This document shows, in pieces, positions 34,261-43,996 of a stretch of DNA of 64,000 bases (within the stretch, counting starts at the first letter, position 1; every line of letters begins with the position of its first letter). The translations under genes and the position numbers were made by a program. This DNA comes from Bacteroidales bacterium (lineage in GTDB: Bacteria; Bacteroidota; Bacteroidia; Bacteroidales; UBA932), in NCBI GenBank assembly GCA_017399865.1, contig JAFQAT010000010.1:17853-81852 (forward strand), given 5' to 3'. The notes beneath the pieces are model-generated. The model did no database searches and was not told where the DNA came from. It worked only from the letters and a program-made list of their open reading frames with translations.

Positions 34261-36432
34261 TTACTGCTTCTGAAGATGAAGCACATAGTTGTGAGGCGCC
34301 ACATAGAATCTCTCGAAGTCTGACCAGTCCTGAGCATAACCCGGTACGTTAGGGCCTGTATAGTTGAGGTCAAAGTCAAGAGCGAATGATGCTGTCACAG
34401 TGTGAGCCTTTCCGGATATGGTATGTTCACCCGGCATCAGATAATTGGCAGTCGCTGTATGGTCGCCCTGAGTGATGGTCACGGTCAGCTTGTCCTTGTT
34501 ATATACATATGTTGACTTGCCGTGAGGAATCTTTCCATAGAATGAAGACATGTCAAGATCACCAAGACCTTCCTTCTTATGCTTGGCTGCAGGATAGATC
34601 ATATCCCAATATTCGCCGTCAGCACCTGGCTGGAAGTCAACTTCACCTGTCTCATAACCATTGCTGTCCGTTCCTGTCGCAGTGAATACATAGATATCAT
34701 CCTTCATCTTATATACATTGCCGGCACCATTCTCATTGAATGCCCAAGGCTTATCTACGAAGGCAACAAATGCTGGATCTATACCACCATTACAGTAAGC
34801 ATAAGAGTGGATATATGTTCCTGCGATGGTTGCAGGCACTACGCTTGGATCCGGTGGAAGTGTAGGAACGAACACTGGCTCGCTTGTTTTTGCCTCGGCA
34901 GGAACTTCATCAACCTTGACAACCTCAACGAAATAGTTGCGAGGCTTGTAGTAGATACGGCCGAGATCATCATATGCGTGTGTCCAATTATCCTTGAGGC
35001 CGAGGTTCTTGAATGATACATGGAATGCCTCATTCTCAAGAGTAAGACTGCGTGTACTTCCGTCATTTGGAGTAATAGTCTGAGGCGCGAGCAGTTCAAG
35101 AACTGTTGTCTTACCGTCAGAGTCGGTGAATGTCACAGTATTAGGCTCGACAGTATAGTCACGTACCCATGTGCTCTCGCCGACAGGAATCTGACGATAC
35201 AAATAAGTGAGGTCAGCCTTGTTCCAAGGAACCTTGGTCTGGTTGTACCAGCAACTCCAGTTCTTGCCATCCTTACCTGCCCAGTTGACACACTTACCTG
35301 TTGTCTTGTTACCGCCTTCGATGAGGTCGATGAGGGTAAATTCAAGATAGTTGTCCATCTCGGCAGTGATACCGTGGCCAGCCTCTTCATCGAAGCACCA
35401 TGTCTTTTCCTGCATCTTGAGATATGCTGTAGAATTGTACTCTGGACCTGTACCTCCATAAACCCAGAGATTCTTGATCTGATAAGCACCTACAAGTGAC
35501 TCCTTGAAATCAATATTGTAGTATGTAAAGTCAATTGAAGTTGTTGAGCCCGGTGTAAAGTTCAAAGTTTCAGAAAGTACGAGTTCCTTCTCTACACCAT
35601 TGACGCTGACCTTGAGCCCATCCACAGGTGTTGCAGAGAATGGCTTTACAACGAGATAGAACTTTGCAGACTGATTCTTCTCTATTCCAGTCGCACCGGT
35701 TACTGCCAGAGTTGCAGTATTGCTTGAAGCACCTTCTACAGGTACTATGTTACCTTTCTCAAAGTCTATAGTAAATGAGCCGACAATAGCTTCCTTTGCA
35801 GTAACCTTAACCTCTGAGACTTCAAGAAGCGGTGAAACTCCATTGATTACATTGATCTCTATGATAGATGAAAGATGCTGAAGTTCGGTCTTTGGAGTCT
35901 TGCTTTCATCAACACCCATTGCAGTGCCATAAAGAGGCATAGCCTCTCCCGACACATGAGACTTATCATCATTTCCTTTCTGAGCCTGTGCGCCTGTAGC
36001 TACGTTACCGATAGTTACCTGTGCCTTGTTGCCGAGAATGCTGAGGCCTTCAGTATATGGGTAGAACACATACCAGTCATAAGTGTATCCCTTCTTGAGT
36101 CCCTTTGCAAGCATACCTTTGAATGTGTTATCCTTGTCAAAAGTAGCTGCATTGTCTGCAGTGTAGGTATTTTCTCCCGACACTGCATGGAATACATTAA
36201 TCTGGTCACCTTCGCTCCAAGCAAGAACACCCTCTGCTGTCGCTTCAGATTTTGTCTGTGCAATAGAAGCTACTACAGAAAAAGCTGTGCTTGAAGGACC
36301 TTCCGGATTAGTAGTACCGTCTCCATCGGTATTTCCAGTCGATGGCTCCGGTTCCCAATCGGGATAAGCACAATTGTTGAATGTGAACGCGGACATAGTC
36401 AGCGTCAATCCAAGAATAAAAATTCTTCTCAT
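34261..36432 (-). CDS. Multi-domain surface lipoprotein: fimbrillin-like domain plus two repeated putative glycan-binding modules
   Basis: 723 residues; signal followed by Cys21 (FTFNNC, an imperfect lipobox). Residues about 48-305 resemble fimbrillin-like/Mfa-type proteins (SVVASIAQTKSEATAEGVLAWSEGDQINVFHA). Residues 313-508 and 537-723 are two copies of one module, sharing LVGAY/IAGTY openings, LYRQIPVGESTW versus FYGKIPHGKSTY, a LLAPQTI/LMPGEHT block, and GRIYYKPRNYFVEVVK versus ERFYVAPHNYVLHLQK ends. The same module forms the C-terminal half of the lipoprotein at 55102-56148. Its start overlaps the stop of the GH2 mannosidase gene by four bases. A surface mannan-binding role is inferred from the operon. 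No known family was recognised for the module. Confidence 0.8.
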   Translation of the reverse strand: MRRIFILGLTLTMSAFTFNNCAYPDWEPEPSTGNTDGDGTTNPEGPSSTAFSVVASIAQTKSEATAEGVLAWSEGDQINVFHAVSGENTYTADNAATFDKDNTFKGMLAKGLKKGYTYDWYVFYPYTEGLSILGNKAQVTIGNVATGAQAQKGNDDKSHVSGEAMPLYGTAMGVDESKTPKTELQHLSSIIEINVINGVSPLLEVSEVKVTAKEAIVGSFTIDFEKGNIVPVEGASSNTATLAVTGATGIEKNQSAKFYLVVKPFSATPVDGLKVSVNGVEKELVLSETLNFTPGSTTSIDFTYYNIDFKESLVGAYQIKNLWVYGGTGPEYNSTAYLKMQEKTWCFDEEAGHGITAEMDNYLEFTLIDLIEGGNKTTGKCVNWAGKDGKNWSCWYNQTKVPWNKADLTYLYRQIPVGESTWVRDYTVEPNTVTFTDSDGKTTVLELLAPQTITPNDGSTRSLTLENEAFHVSFKNLGLKDNWTHAYDDLGRIYYKPRNYFVEVVKVDEVPAEAKTSEPVFVPTLPPDPSVVPATIAGTYIHSYAYCNGGIDPAFVAFVDKPWAFNENGAGNVYKMKDDIYVFTATGTDSNGYETGEVDFQPGADGEYWDMIYPAAKHKKEGLGDLDMSSFYGKIPHGKSTYVYNKDKLTVTITQGDHTATANYLMPGEHTISGKAHTVTASFALDFDLNYTGPNVPGYAQDWSDFERFYVAPHNYVLHLQKQ

Positions 36433-38987
36433 AGTGTTTGATAATTTATTATGGTATTAAATTTTTCAATATCCTTATCTGTCTTCACAAAGATTCTGCG
36501 TGAGAATCCTGGAATCAGATCTATATAATTATCTTCAAAAATATCGTTTTCATTATCTGTGTATAGATATAGACAGCGTGCCAACTTATCGGTCGATAAT
36601 ATCATTTCAATTCCATCATCCGTCTTTACAGCCTCGATGCTTATGTTCGGCTTTAATCGTGTATACTCATCAGGATACCTGTTGAAGAAGATATTTTCTG
36701 AAACTATGGTATTGCCCTCGACAAGCCTTACATATAGGAATGTATCTCCATCAAGTTCATGACTTTCAATTCGAAAAACATCCTTTGTTCCTTCAGCATT
36801 GACATAACATCTGACGTCAGTCTGTTTAATGATGTTCCCATCAAATCCCATGACATACGTCTCAAGAGTTCCATTGAATTCCTCAATTCTGTCTGAAACC
36901 ACCTTTACCGAAACTGTACCATCTTCTGCCAGATATGGTGATACAAGCACTGGAGCATACGCCCTTCTTGAATAATATTGCAGAGCTTTCCATCTGCCAT
37001 AGTAATCGATGCTTGACCACGAAACCACTGGCCAGCAGTCATTAAGTTGCCAGAACAAGGTTCCCATACAATATGGTTTAGCTCTTCTATGGGCTTCCAT
37101 CGCAACTTTGACGGCTTCCGCCTGGAACCATTGGGTCATATAGACATAATCTTCGAATTTTTCCGGGACCCATGCATAGCGGTTCATATACCTGCATATG
37201 GTATTGTCCGAATAGTTTGGATCGCGGGTCGTATCGTCATAAGCCCTATGGTGAGCAAGCATACTAGGTGAACCGGTATACATATCCCATTCAGGTATGA
37301 ATTTCTTCATAGAGAACATATCGGGATATGATATGAAACCGTATTCGCTCATGAACCTTGCTATATTATGGGGTTTCAGATACTCTTCCACCCATCCACC
37401 TTTCCAGACACTCCACATATGAGCATCTCCCATTGAATATGGAACACCGCTATGTCCTGTAACTGGAGATGTCGGGTGGTAATAACGTGTTCCGTCTTCA
37501 GCATCTACCGTTGAAGGAATCACGTCATAGAACAGTTTCTTCAGACCTTTCTCATAATCTATCCTTTGATCATGGGTAAGGGTCCTGTTCCAGCCCCATT
37601 CGAAATACGATATTTCATTTTCATTGTTGCCACACCAAAGTACAAGTGACGGATGGTTTCTCAACCTGCGTACGTTGTCTTTGATCTCTTCCTTTACATT
37701 GGAAAGATAAGTTGAATCAGACGGGAACATACCACATGCAAACGCCATGTCCTGCCATACCATGATTCCGAGACTGTCGCATAGTTCATAGAAGTCTTCC
37801 GACTCATAAAGTCCGCCTCCCCACACTCGTATCATGTTCATATTCGATAACGCTGCACTTTCCAAGAGGTAGGCATAGTCCCTACGCTCTCTCATATGCG
37901 GAAAATTATCGATAGGTATCCAGTTTGCTCCTTTACAGAATACATCATACCCGTTCAGCCTGACTGTCATCTTCCTGCCTTGGTCATCGTCTTCACGAAT
38001 TACCTCAGCAGTCCTGATGCCAATATCATCAGTTAAAGATGCAGTATTACCACATGCATCTACTCTGACTGTAAACTCTTCCATATGAGCCTTTCCCAAT
38101 CCGTTACTCCACCATAAATGAGGGTTACGAATAGTAAAAGGCAACTCATACGAGTTTAGACCTTTCTTAAGTACGACTTTCTCACCACAGACCTTTTGAC
38201 TTCCTCTGGATATAGTAATGAATGCGTCACATTCCATATCTGAGAGAACCTCTATGTCCGCCTGCATATCAGCTGTTCTGGCTTTTCCTGTTTTTGCAGA
38301 AGGCTTGTCAAGGGATAATGTCTTGAAAAATACAGATTGTATTTTCCAATCATTCCAGCTTTCTACATATACGGAGCCATGAAGCCCAGCAGTTATAAGT
38401 CGCGGTCCCCAGTCCCAACCGTAATGATATCCCGCCTTTCTAGCATATACACTAAGCCAGATATCACTCTGGTCATTGTTCGGCCATGCCATCAGACGGT
38501 ACGGGGCATCAAGATATCTAGGCATATCATGCCTGAATACGGATTCGAAGCGTATGGTCAGTTGGTTGTCCCCTGCTTTCAGTTTATCGGAGACGTCAAA
38601 TCTCCAAGTTCGGAACATATTGTCGGTAGTTCCTACCGGAAGGCCGTTGACACTTATATCTGCATAAGTGTCAACCCCTTCCAGTACCACCCACATATTA
38701 CTAACCAACAAATCAGCTTCAGAAATGGTAAAGGTTTTTCTATATTCCCAATCTTTTTCTCCTATCCACTGGATTGACTTCTCGTTTCTTCCATAGAAAG
38801 GATCATCGATAAGTCCTGCTGACATGAGATCGGTATGCACACATCCCGGTACAGAAGCCCTTATCCAGTGTTCGCTTCCGGATTGTCTGAAATCCCATTC
38901 TCCACACAGATCTATCCTCCTCGACTCTTGAGCCGAGGAAATCTGCCAGAGCATGATACTCAGGAATATGCACAGAACTTTCTTCAT
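36429..38987 (-). CDS. GH2 beta-mannosidase
   Basis: 852 residues with signal peptide 1-19 (QISSAQ), probably periplasmic. It follows the layout of animal-type and Bacteroides beta-mannosidases: jelly-roll domain (RIDLCGEWDFRQ, VPGCVHTDLMSAGLIDDPFYG), WDWGPR near 192-197, Ig-like domain, and a TIM barrel with acid/base Glu456 (LWCGNNENE) and nucleophile Glu548 (FMSEYGF). It releases mannose from the non-reducing ends of manno-oligosaccharides. Start and stop overlap the neighbouring genes (TAATG with the GH2 upstream, ATGA with the lipoprotein downstream), showing tight coupling. Confidence 0.93.
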   Translation of the reverse strand: MKKVLCIFLSIMLWQISSAQESRRIDLCGEWDFRQSGSEHWIRASVPGCVHTDLMSAGLIDDPFYGRNEKSIQWIGEKDWEYRKTFTISEADLLVSNMWVVLEGVDTYADISVNGLPVGTTDNMFRTWRFDVSDKLKAGDNQLTIRFESVFRHDMPRYLDAPYRLMAWPNNDQSDIWLSVYARKAGYHYGWDWGPRLITAGLHGSVYVESWNDWKIQSVFFKTLSLDKPSAKTGKARTADMQADIEVLSDMECDAFITISRGSQKVCGEKVVLKKGLNSYELPFTIRNPHLWWSNGLGKAHMEEFTVRVDACGNTASLTDDIGIRTAEVIREDDDQGRKMTVRLNGYDVFCKGANWIPIDNFPHMRERRDYAYLLESAALSNMNMIRVWGGGLYESEDFYELCDSLGIMVWQDMAFACGMFPSDSTYLSNVKEEIKDNVRRLRNHPSLVLWCGNNENEISYFEWGWNRTLTHDQRIDYEKGLKKLFYDVIPSTVDAEDGTRYYHPTSPVTGHSGVPYSMGDAHMWSVWKGGWVEEYLKPHNIARFMSEYGFISYPDMFSMKKFIPEWDMYTGSPSMLAHHRAYDDTTRDPNYSDNTICRYMNRYAWVPEKFEDYVYMTQWFQAEAVKVAMEAHRRAKPYCMGTLFWQLNDCWPVVSWSSIDYYGRWKALQYYSRRAYAPVLVSPYLAEDGTVSVKVVSDRIEEFNGTLETYVMGFDGNIIKQTDVRCYVNAEGTKDVFRIESHELDGDTFLYVRLVEGNTIVSENIFFNRYPDEYTRLKPNISIEAVKTDDGIEMILSTDKLARCLYLYTDNENDIFEDNYIDLIPGFSRRIFVKTDKDIEKFNTIINYQTL

Positions 38988-41797
38988 TATCTGCTGATTA
39001 TCGTGCTGTCTACATTATATCCTTCAACCATGATTGCTCCGGTCGAAGGTGAGTGTACCTCGAGAGTTCTCTTCTCGCCTGGAAGAAGGTGGAAATATCC
39101 GTCGCTGAAGTAAGCAGGAAGGATGATTTCGCCAGTCTTCTCATCGCAAAGATTGAACTTGAGGTTGAATGCTATATTTCCTGTTGTATTTGTAATCTCG
39201 TAACGCAACACTCCGTCTTGTGACGAAACCTTACGCGCCTTTATCTGAGCTTTGCCGACACTATTCAATGCCTTGAAGTCTTCAGTACCCTCTCCGCGCA
39301 TCATATAGTCGTTGACTGTAACAACCTTACCTTTCCTGTCGGAAAGAACAAGGCGCACAATGAAGTTTCCGTTGATGCCCTCGAGTTCAGCCTTGAAGAG
39401 ATCCTTCCTCGAGTTGGCCGGTACACTGATTTCCTTGACAGTCTTCGCAGAAATCTTCTTTCCTGCAAGGTCGTAGCATGTAAGGCTGACTTTCATGCCG
39501 TCAAGAGCTGACGTCGTGGTATTGAGCACGACAACATCATGATCATCGAGATTCATCTGCACATGCACAGGCTCGCATGCTTTGCGCGAGCCGAAATATG
39601 AACCGAAGGTCTCATAGTCCCATGAATATGTCTGCCACTCGACGCTCGGCCAAGCCGGATGGCTCATCCAGAGAAGAACTCCGGAAGCGTCACCCCAGAG
39701 GCGGCTGTTCCATGACTCGAACATCGCCCTGTAGCTGTCGTAGTTTATAAGCTGTACCTTTCTGCAGAAATCATCGAGGCTTTCAGCCTTTCCGTAAAGT
39801 CTGTCAACAGCATTTACATATTCATCAAGACCATTGAGAAGGTCATGGTAGTGCCATGTATCTGAAATCGGCCACTGGTCTGCCTCAGGCATCATCTTCC
39901 TCATCGATGCGGCTGTAGGTACAGATGGCGATCCAAGCTCGGTATTGAATCCGTGTGCATCGTAGCTGTAGTACACTCCCGCATCCTTGTAATAATGCCA
40001 AGGACCGCTCCAACGGAGGTTGCATCGGCGTGAGTTAGGATGATAACGACGTGTGATATCCTCTTCCTGGATCATCGCAGAGAGTCTTCTCTCAAGAGTC
40101 TCTGTCGCATATCCCTCGTTTCTCGGGCACCATATCGCGATGGACGGATGGTGGCGGAACCTGCGTACCACATCGATAGCGTTACGCATGAACAGGTCCT
40201 CGTCCAGCGGGTTGAGGTTGAATCCTTCCGTAGAAAGCCAGAAGTCATTCCATACCATCATTCCATACTCGTCGCAAAGCTCATACAGAGTCTCTGATGT
40301 GCTGGCTCCTGTCCAGTTACGGATCATATTGAAACCAGCCTCCTTGTGGAGGATGAGGTACGGCTCAAGATGTTCTCTTGAAACGTTCTTCATCATGTCG
40401 TCCATTCCCCAGTTTCCGCCGCGGCAGAAGATTCTTACTCCATTTACCTTTATTACAAGATACGGACTCATTCCGTCGTTAGGAATCCTGTTCAGGTCTT
40501 CGACCTTGATTCCTTCTGCAAGAGAAGGAATGTGGAGACCGCCAAGGGTATCACGGAGCATCCTGTGGTCGAGGATCTCACCAAGATGATTATCTGCAAG
40601 AGGGTTATGCTCTATTCTGAGTCCCTTTGCCGAAGGTGCATCTACGGTAAGTTCGTATGAGAGTTCCCTTACACCGAAACGTGTCTTCTGAACGTCTGAA
40701 ACTTCAGACTCTTCAATACATCTGAGTTCCAGTTCATAAAGGTTAGGATCACCATATCCGTTAGGCATCCAGAGCTTCGGATTCTTCATCCTGAGCTGAG
40801 GCATGTCTGCTGATGAAATGCATACTTCCACTTCTGTCTCTGCAGGAACATCCACTTCCTTAGTGAAGGCGATATCACCGACCTTTCCTTCAAGAATCAC
40901 AGACTTCTCTGAAGAAGTCGAATTCTTGAGGGATGTCAGGACAGACAGGTCTGCATATGAAACATCAGGAAGCGGAAGATCTGTGATGACCTGTGTGTCT
41001 CCCAATGAGATGCCGCCGGTAGCTATCAGCTGCACATCCTGCCATATGCCTATGTTCCTGTCCCTTACTCCAGGCATCCAGTCCCATCCTTCAGAGCAGA
41101 AGAATGTAGGACCGTCAAGACAGAGGGCTCCTCCGTTCTTTCCGCCCCCTGAGCGAGGAGACTGCTCATGAGGAATTCCCGGGTTTGCAGGAGGGAAGAT
41201 ATGGACAGCAAGAGTGTTCTCAGCCTTTGCTAGGTCGGTAATATCGAACCTTCCACGGATGAATGCACCTGCGATGTTTCCTATCTTCTGCCCGTTGAAC
41301 CAGATGTCAGCCTTGTAGTTGATACCGTTGAAAAGTAGTTCAAGCGTCTCTTTCGAGAGCATGTCTTCAGACAGTTCGAATGAGCATCTGTACCACCAGT
41401 CCTTTCTGCAGAGGTCCTCAGGGATAGCCAGATTGTTCAGACCGTAATAAGGGTCCGGATACACACCCTGGTCCACCAGAGTCCTGAGCACTGTTCCAGG
41501 TACCGTCGCGTTGTACCAGTCATCAGTCATTACCTTGTCTCCCTCGCAGAGTTCCCAGCCGGAAGTTATCTCCCAAGCGTTGCCGCTGACAGGACGCAGA
41601 ACTGTCTGCACCGGAGTCTTGGCCACGCGCTCAGGGAACTGTACCGGTACCGATGATACCGGCAGAGTCTCCTTCGGCTGTGGAGAAGGAAGTCCGAAAT
41701 TAGTGGACAGCATCTGCTTATGAGGAGCCTGTGCGCACAGCGAAGCCGAGCACACAACTGTCATTATAAGAGAGACAAAGTGATTTCTGAATGTCAT
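38987..41797 (-). CDS. GH2 enzyme of the exo-beta-D-glucosaminidase/mannosidase-like group
   Basis: 936-residue exported protein (signal 1-22, SASLCAQ). The jelly-roll domain (ATVPGTVLRTLVDQGVYPDPYYGLNN), a WDWMPGVRDRNIGIW segment, Ig-like region and TIM barrel are in GH2 order; acid/base Glu561 is in CPRNEGY and the nucleophile Glu620 in FNTELGSPS. The RNEG and NTELG variants resemble exo-beta-glucosaminidase-like GH2 proteins rather than classical beta-mannosidases. Possible substrates: GlcN- or Man-terminated oligosaccharides. It starts 3 bases after the DUF5060 glycosidase stop, and its stop overlaps the beta-mannosidase start by one base. Confidence 0.87.
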   Translation of the reverse strand: MTFRNHFVSLIMTVVCSASLCAQAPHKQMLSTNFGLPSPQPKETLPVSSVPVQFPERVAKTPVQTVLRPVSGNAWEITSGWELCEGDKVMTDDWYNATVPGTVLRTLVDQGVYPDPYYGLNNLAIPEDLCRKDWWYRCSFELSEDMLSKETLELLFNGINYKADIWFNGQKIGNIAGAFIRGRFDITDLAKAENTLAVHIFPPANPGIPHEQSPRSGGGKNGGALCLDGPTFFCSEGWDWMPGVRDRNIGIWQDVQLIATGGISLGDTQVITDLPLPDVSYADLSVLTSLKNSTSSEKSVILEGKVGDIAFTKEVDVPAETEVEVCISSADMPQLRMKNPKLWMPNGYGDPNLYELELRCIEESEVSDVQKTRFGVRELSYELTVDAPSAKGLRIEHNPLADNHLGEILDHRMLRDTLGGLHIPSLAEGIKVEDLNRIPNDGMSPYLVIKVNGVRIFCRGGNWGMDDMMKNVSREHLEPYLILHKEAGFNMIRNWTGASTSETLYELCDEYGMMVWNDFWLSTEGFNLNPLDEDLFMRNAIDVVRRFRHHPSIAIWCPRNEGYATETLERRLSAMIQEEDITRRYHPNSRRCNLRWSGPWHYYKDAGVYYSYDAHGFNTELGSPSVPTAASMRKMMPEADQWPISDTWHYHDLLNGLDEYVNAVDRLYGKAESLDDFCRKVQLINYDSYRAMFESWNSRLWGDASGVLLWMSHPAWPSVEWQTYSWDYETFGSYFGSRKACEPVHVQMNLDDHDVVVLNTTTSALDGMKVSLTCYDLAGKKISAKTVKEISVPANSRKDLFKAELEGINGNFIVRLVLSDRKGKVVTVNDYMMRGEGTEDFKALNSVGKAQIKARKVSSQDGVLRYEITNTTGNIAFNLKFNLCDEKTGEIILPAYFSDGYFHLLPGEKRTLEVHSPSTGAIMVEGYNVDSTIISR

Positions 41798-41800
41798 GAT

Positions 41801-43441
41801 TTACTTTATTACAAATACTTTTTCTTCCCATTTGTTCAGACCGAGGCCCTCGAACTTGAGAGTTCCGTCTGATTTCATAGTCACAGCCTTGCCGAACTTG
41901 ACATTCTCCGTATCAAGAGCAGAAACCTTTACCTTTCCTGTCTTGCCGATTTCAATGCTGATTTCGTCAAGCACATCTTCGCCGCCGTTATAGACATATA
42001 CGAATGTCTTCTTTCCGCAACGTACCGCATAAGCTTCAGCCTTTCCGTTCTTAACTGTCTGGAACTGCTTGAATTCACCCTTGCCTGCCTTAAGCATCTG
42101 GTCGCTTACCAGACGTGCGTTCCTCATGTAAGGAATCATACCGTGCTCGTCGAACCACTCCCACCACCATGTCATCGGTGTAACGGAAGTCTGGTTGAAG
42201 AGACCATACCAGAATGCTCTGCGGAAGTCCATGATCATACCGTCTGCAAAATCGTCGAAGTTCTTTGACCAATCCCACTCAAAGCCGACTTCACCGATGA
42301 TGTATGGCTTGTTGTGTCGTGCTGAGTATGAATCGATTGTCTCAGGAACTACATGGGTAGCATTGTAGATATGCTTCTGGTTTATATCGATATTTTCAAC
42401 ATCATTGAGACCATTCAGGTCGCGATGTGAAATCGATGTTGTCCTGATGTGCTGGAACGGATCGAGACCTGCGAGATATGTACTCATCTCATCATGCCAA
42501 GCAACGATTTCTTCTGCCGGTATAACACCTGCAGGATCACGATGCTGAACATTGTCAATCTCGTTGAAGAACTCCCACATACCGATTGCTGGGCTATAGC
42601 CCCATCTTGCTACGATATAGCGTAGATAATTGCGATAACGGGTCTTTGCATCAGGGCAGTTGAAGAATTCGCGATGTGCACGTACGTCTCCCTGACCCAT
42701 GCAGAGCATAATCTTGATATCAAGATCCTCACACAGATTGACTACATGATCAAGGCGCTCAACTGCGCTCTGGTTCATGTACTCGGTTGTTGCAGTATAG
42801 CGAGGATTATTAAAATGATCCTGTCTGTCAATAGGGAAATTCCATGAACACATCCACATACGTGTGAAGTTACCTCCGTTCTTAGCGAAGTCAGGGAGCA
42901 TCACATCATAGTTGAATCTATCGTGCTGCTCATGAAGGTCACTGAAGAACTTTGAGTCATCATTTGAACGTGACTCCCAGCAAAGGTTGATACCCACTCC
43001 TCTGTATGGCTTTCCATTGTCATAAACGAGAGTCCAGTTGTCGCGCACATGGAGAATACCCTGAAGTCTGCTCCTGCGTGACTTGAATGTTGCAGGTGCT
43101 GACTCTGATGCTACCTTACCGTCCTCGCTGTAACGGAAGAAATAAGAATATTTTCCTTTTTCCTGTGGAGTGAATCTTGCTTCCCACACACTGGCTGCGC
43201 AGTCTCCTGACTTAAAGAAGCATGGGAGAACAAGCTCTTTGCCTGAAGGTGCTGTAAGCACCATGTCGAGGGCAGCCTCCTCCTGGAGATATGGGTTCTC
43301 CCATTCTCCAGCGAGGGCTACCTCGAAGAATATTGCATCATACTGCTTCACCTTTGACGCTGACGGAGTCACAGAAGTGATCTGTGCATTCATACCTGCT
43401 GCGATAAGAAGCGCAAATGCTGCTGAAATAATTTTCTTCAT
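41801..43441 (-). CDS. DUF5060-containing clan GH-A glycoside hydrolase
   Basis: 546-residue exported enzyme (signal 1-20, GMNAQ). Residues about 22-118 form a beta-sandwich of the DUF5060 type (SKVKQYDAIFFEVALAGEW, FTPQEKGKYSYFFRYSEDGK). The following TIM barrel has the GH-A pattern: acid/base Glu294 in MWEFFNEID and nucleophile Glu384 in YIIGEVGFEWD; TRMWMCSWNFP lies on strand 3. A C-terminal beta-domain (about 455-546) ends the protein. I cannot assign the GH family with certainty (GH5-like by motif). Operon position suggests action on manno- or gluco-oligosaccharides. Confidence 0.82.
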   Translation of the reverse strand: MKKIISAAFALLIAAGMNAQITSVTPSASKVKQYDAIFFEVALAGEWENPYLQEEAALDMVLTAPSGKELVLPCFFKSGDCAASVWEARFTPQEKGKYSYFFRYSEDGKVASESAPATFKSRRSRLQGILHVRDNWTLVYDNGKPYRGVGINLCWESRSNDDSKFFSDLHEQHDRFNYDVMLPDFAKNGGNFTRMWMCSWNFPIDRQDHFNNPRYTATTEYMNQSAVERLDHVVNLCEDLDIKIMLCMGQGDVRAHREFFNCPDAKTRYRNYLRYIVARWGYSPAIGMWEFFNEIDNVQHRDPAGVIPAEEIVAWHDEMSTYLAGLDPFQHIRTTSISHRDLNGLNDVENIDINQKHIYNATHVVPETIDSYSARHNKPYIIGEVGFEWDWSKNFDDFADGMIMDFRRAFWYGLFNQTSVTPMTWWWEWFDEHGMIPYMRNARLVSDQMLKAGKGEFKQFQTVKNGKAEAYAVRCGKKTFVYVYNGGEDVLDEISIEIGKTGKVKVSALDTENVKFGKAVTMKSDGTLKFEGLGLNKWEEKVFVIK

Positions 43442-43444
43442 TGA

Positions 43445-43987
43445 TTAAAGTTTTAATGCATCTACATCTACAAGGACTGTAACCTCTGCCGCTTTCTCCG
43501 AAAGTTCATACTTTGAAGGGTTAGCAAGTGCAATGCAAAGGACGAGTTTCTTACCGGCCTGGGCCTTGAGAGCTGTCTTATTCATGCTAAGATGGAAAGT
43601 GGTTCCATTTGTACCTGCTTCAACCTGAACTTTTGATGGAAGTGTGTAGATATCTGAAGACATTTCTGTTGCACCAAGTGCAGTTGCCTGAGCCTTAGTA
43701 GTCTCATTATTGACAACTACATCTACAGTGAAAGCCTCACCTGACTGCTTTCCAGAACGAAGAACACCAAGGTAAACCTCAACAGTCTCATCTTCAATAG
43801 AGAAGTTATAAGTATATTCTCCACCACCAGACGGTACGTTGTATACATTTGTAATACCACCATCTGACATTGACTGAGGAATATAGACCTTCTCTACACC
43901 GTAAATCTTGTCGCCATCACCCTTCGCGCATGAAGCAAGCGCGAAGAGGCAGATGACAGACATTATTGTATATAAAATCTTTCTCAT
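43445..43987 (-). CDS. DUF1735-like surface lipoprotein
   Basis: 180 residues with lipobox FALASC (Cys20). The sequence KVYIPQSMSDGGITNVYNVPSGGGEYTYNFSIEDETVEVYLGVLRSGKQSGEAFTVDVVV resembles the DUF1735 (BT_3987-like N-terminal) domain found in PUL-encoded surface proteins and some GH18-linked loci. It contains just this one domain. Encoded 9 bases after the second SusD and 3 bases before the DUF5060 glycosidase, so it probably accompanies the SusC/D complex as an accessory glycan-binding protein. Confidence 0.78.
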   Translation of the reverse strand: MRKILYTIMSVICLFALASCAKGDGDKIYGVEKVYIPQSMSDGGITNVYNVPSGGGEYTYNFSIEDETVEVYLGVLRSGKQSGEAFTVDVVVNNETTKAQATALGATEMSSDIYTLPSKVQVEAGTNGTTFHLSMNKTALKAQAGKKLVLCIALANPSKYELSEKAAEVTVLVDVDALKL

Positions 43988-43996
43988 ATCAATCTA

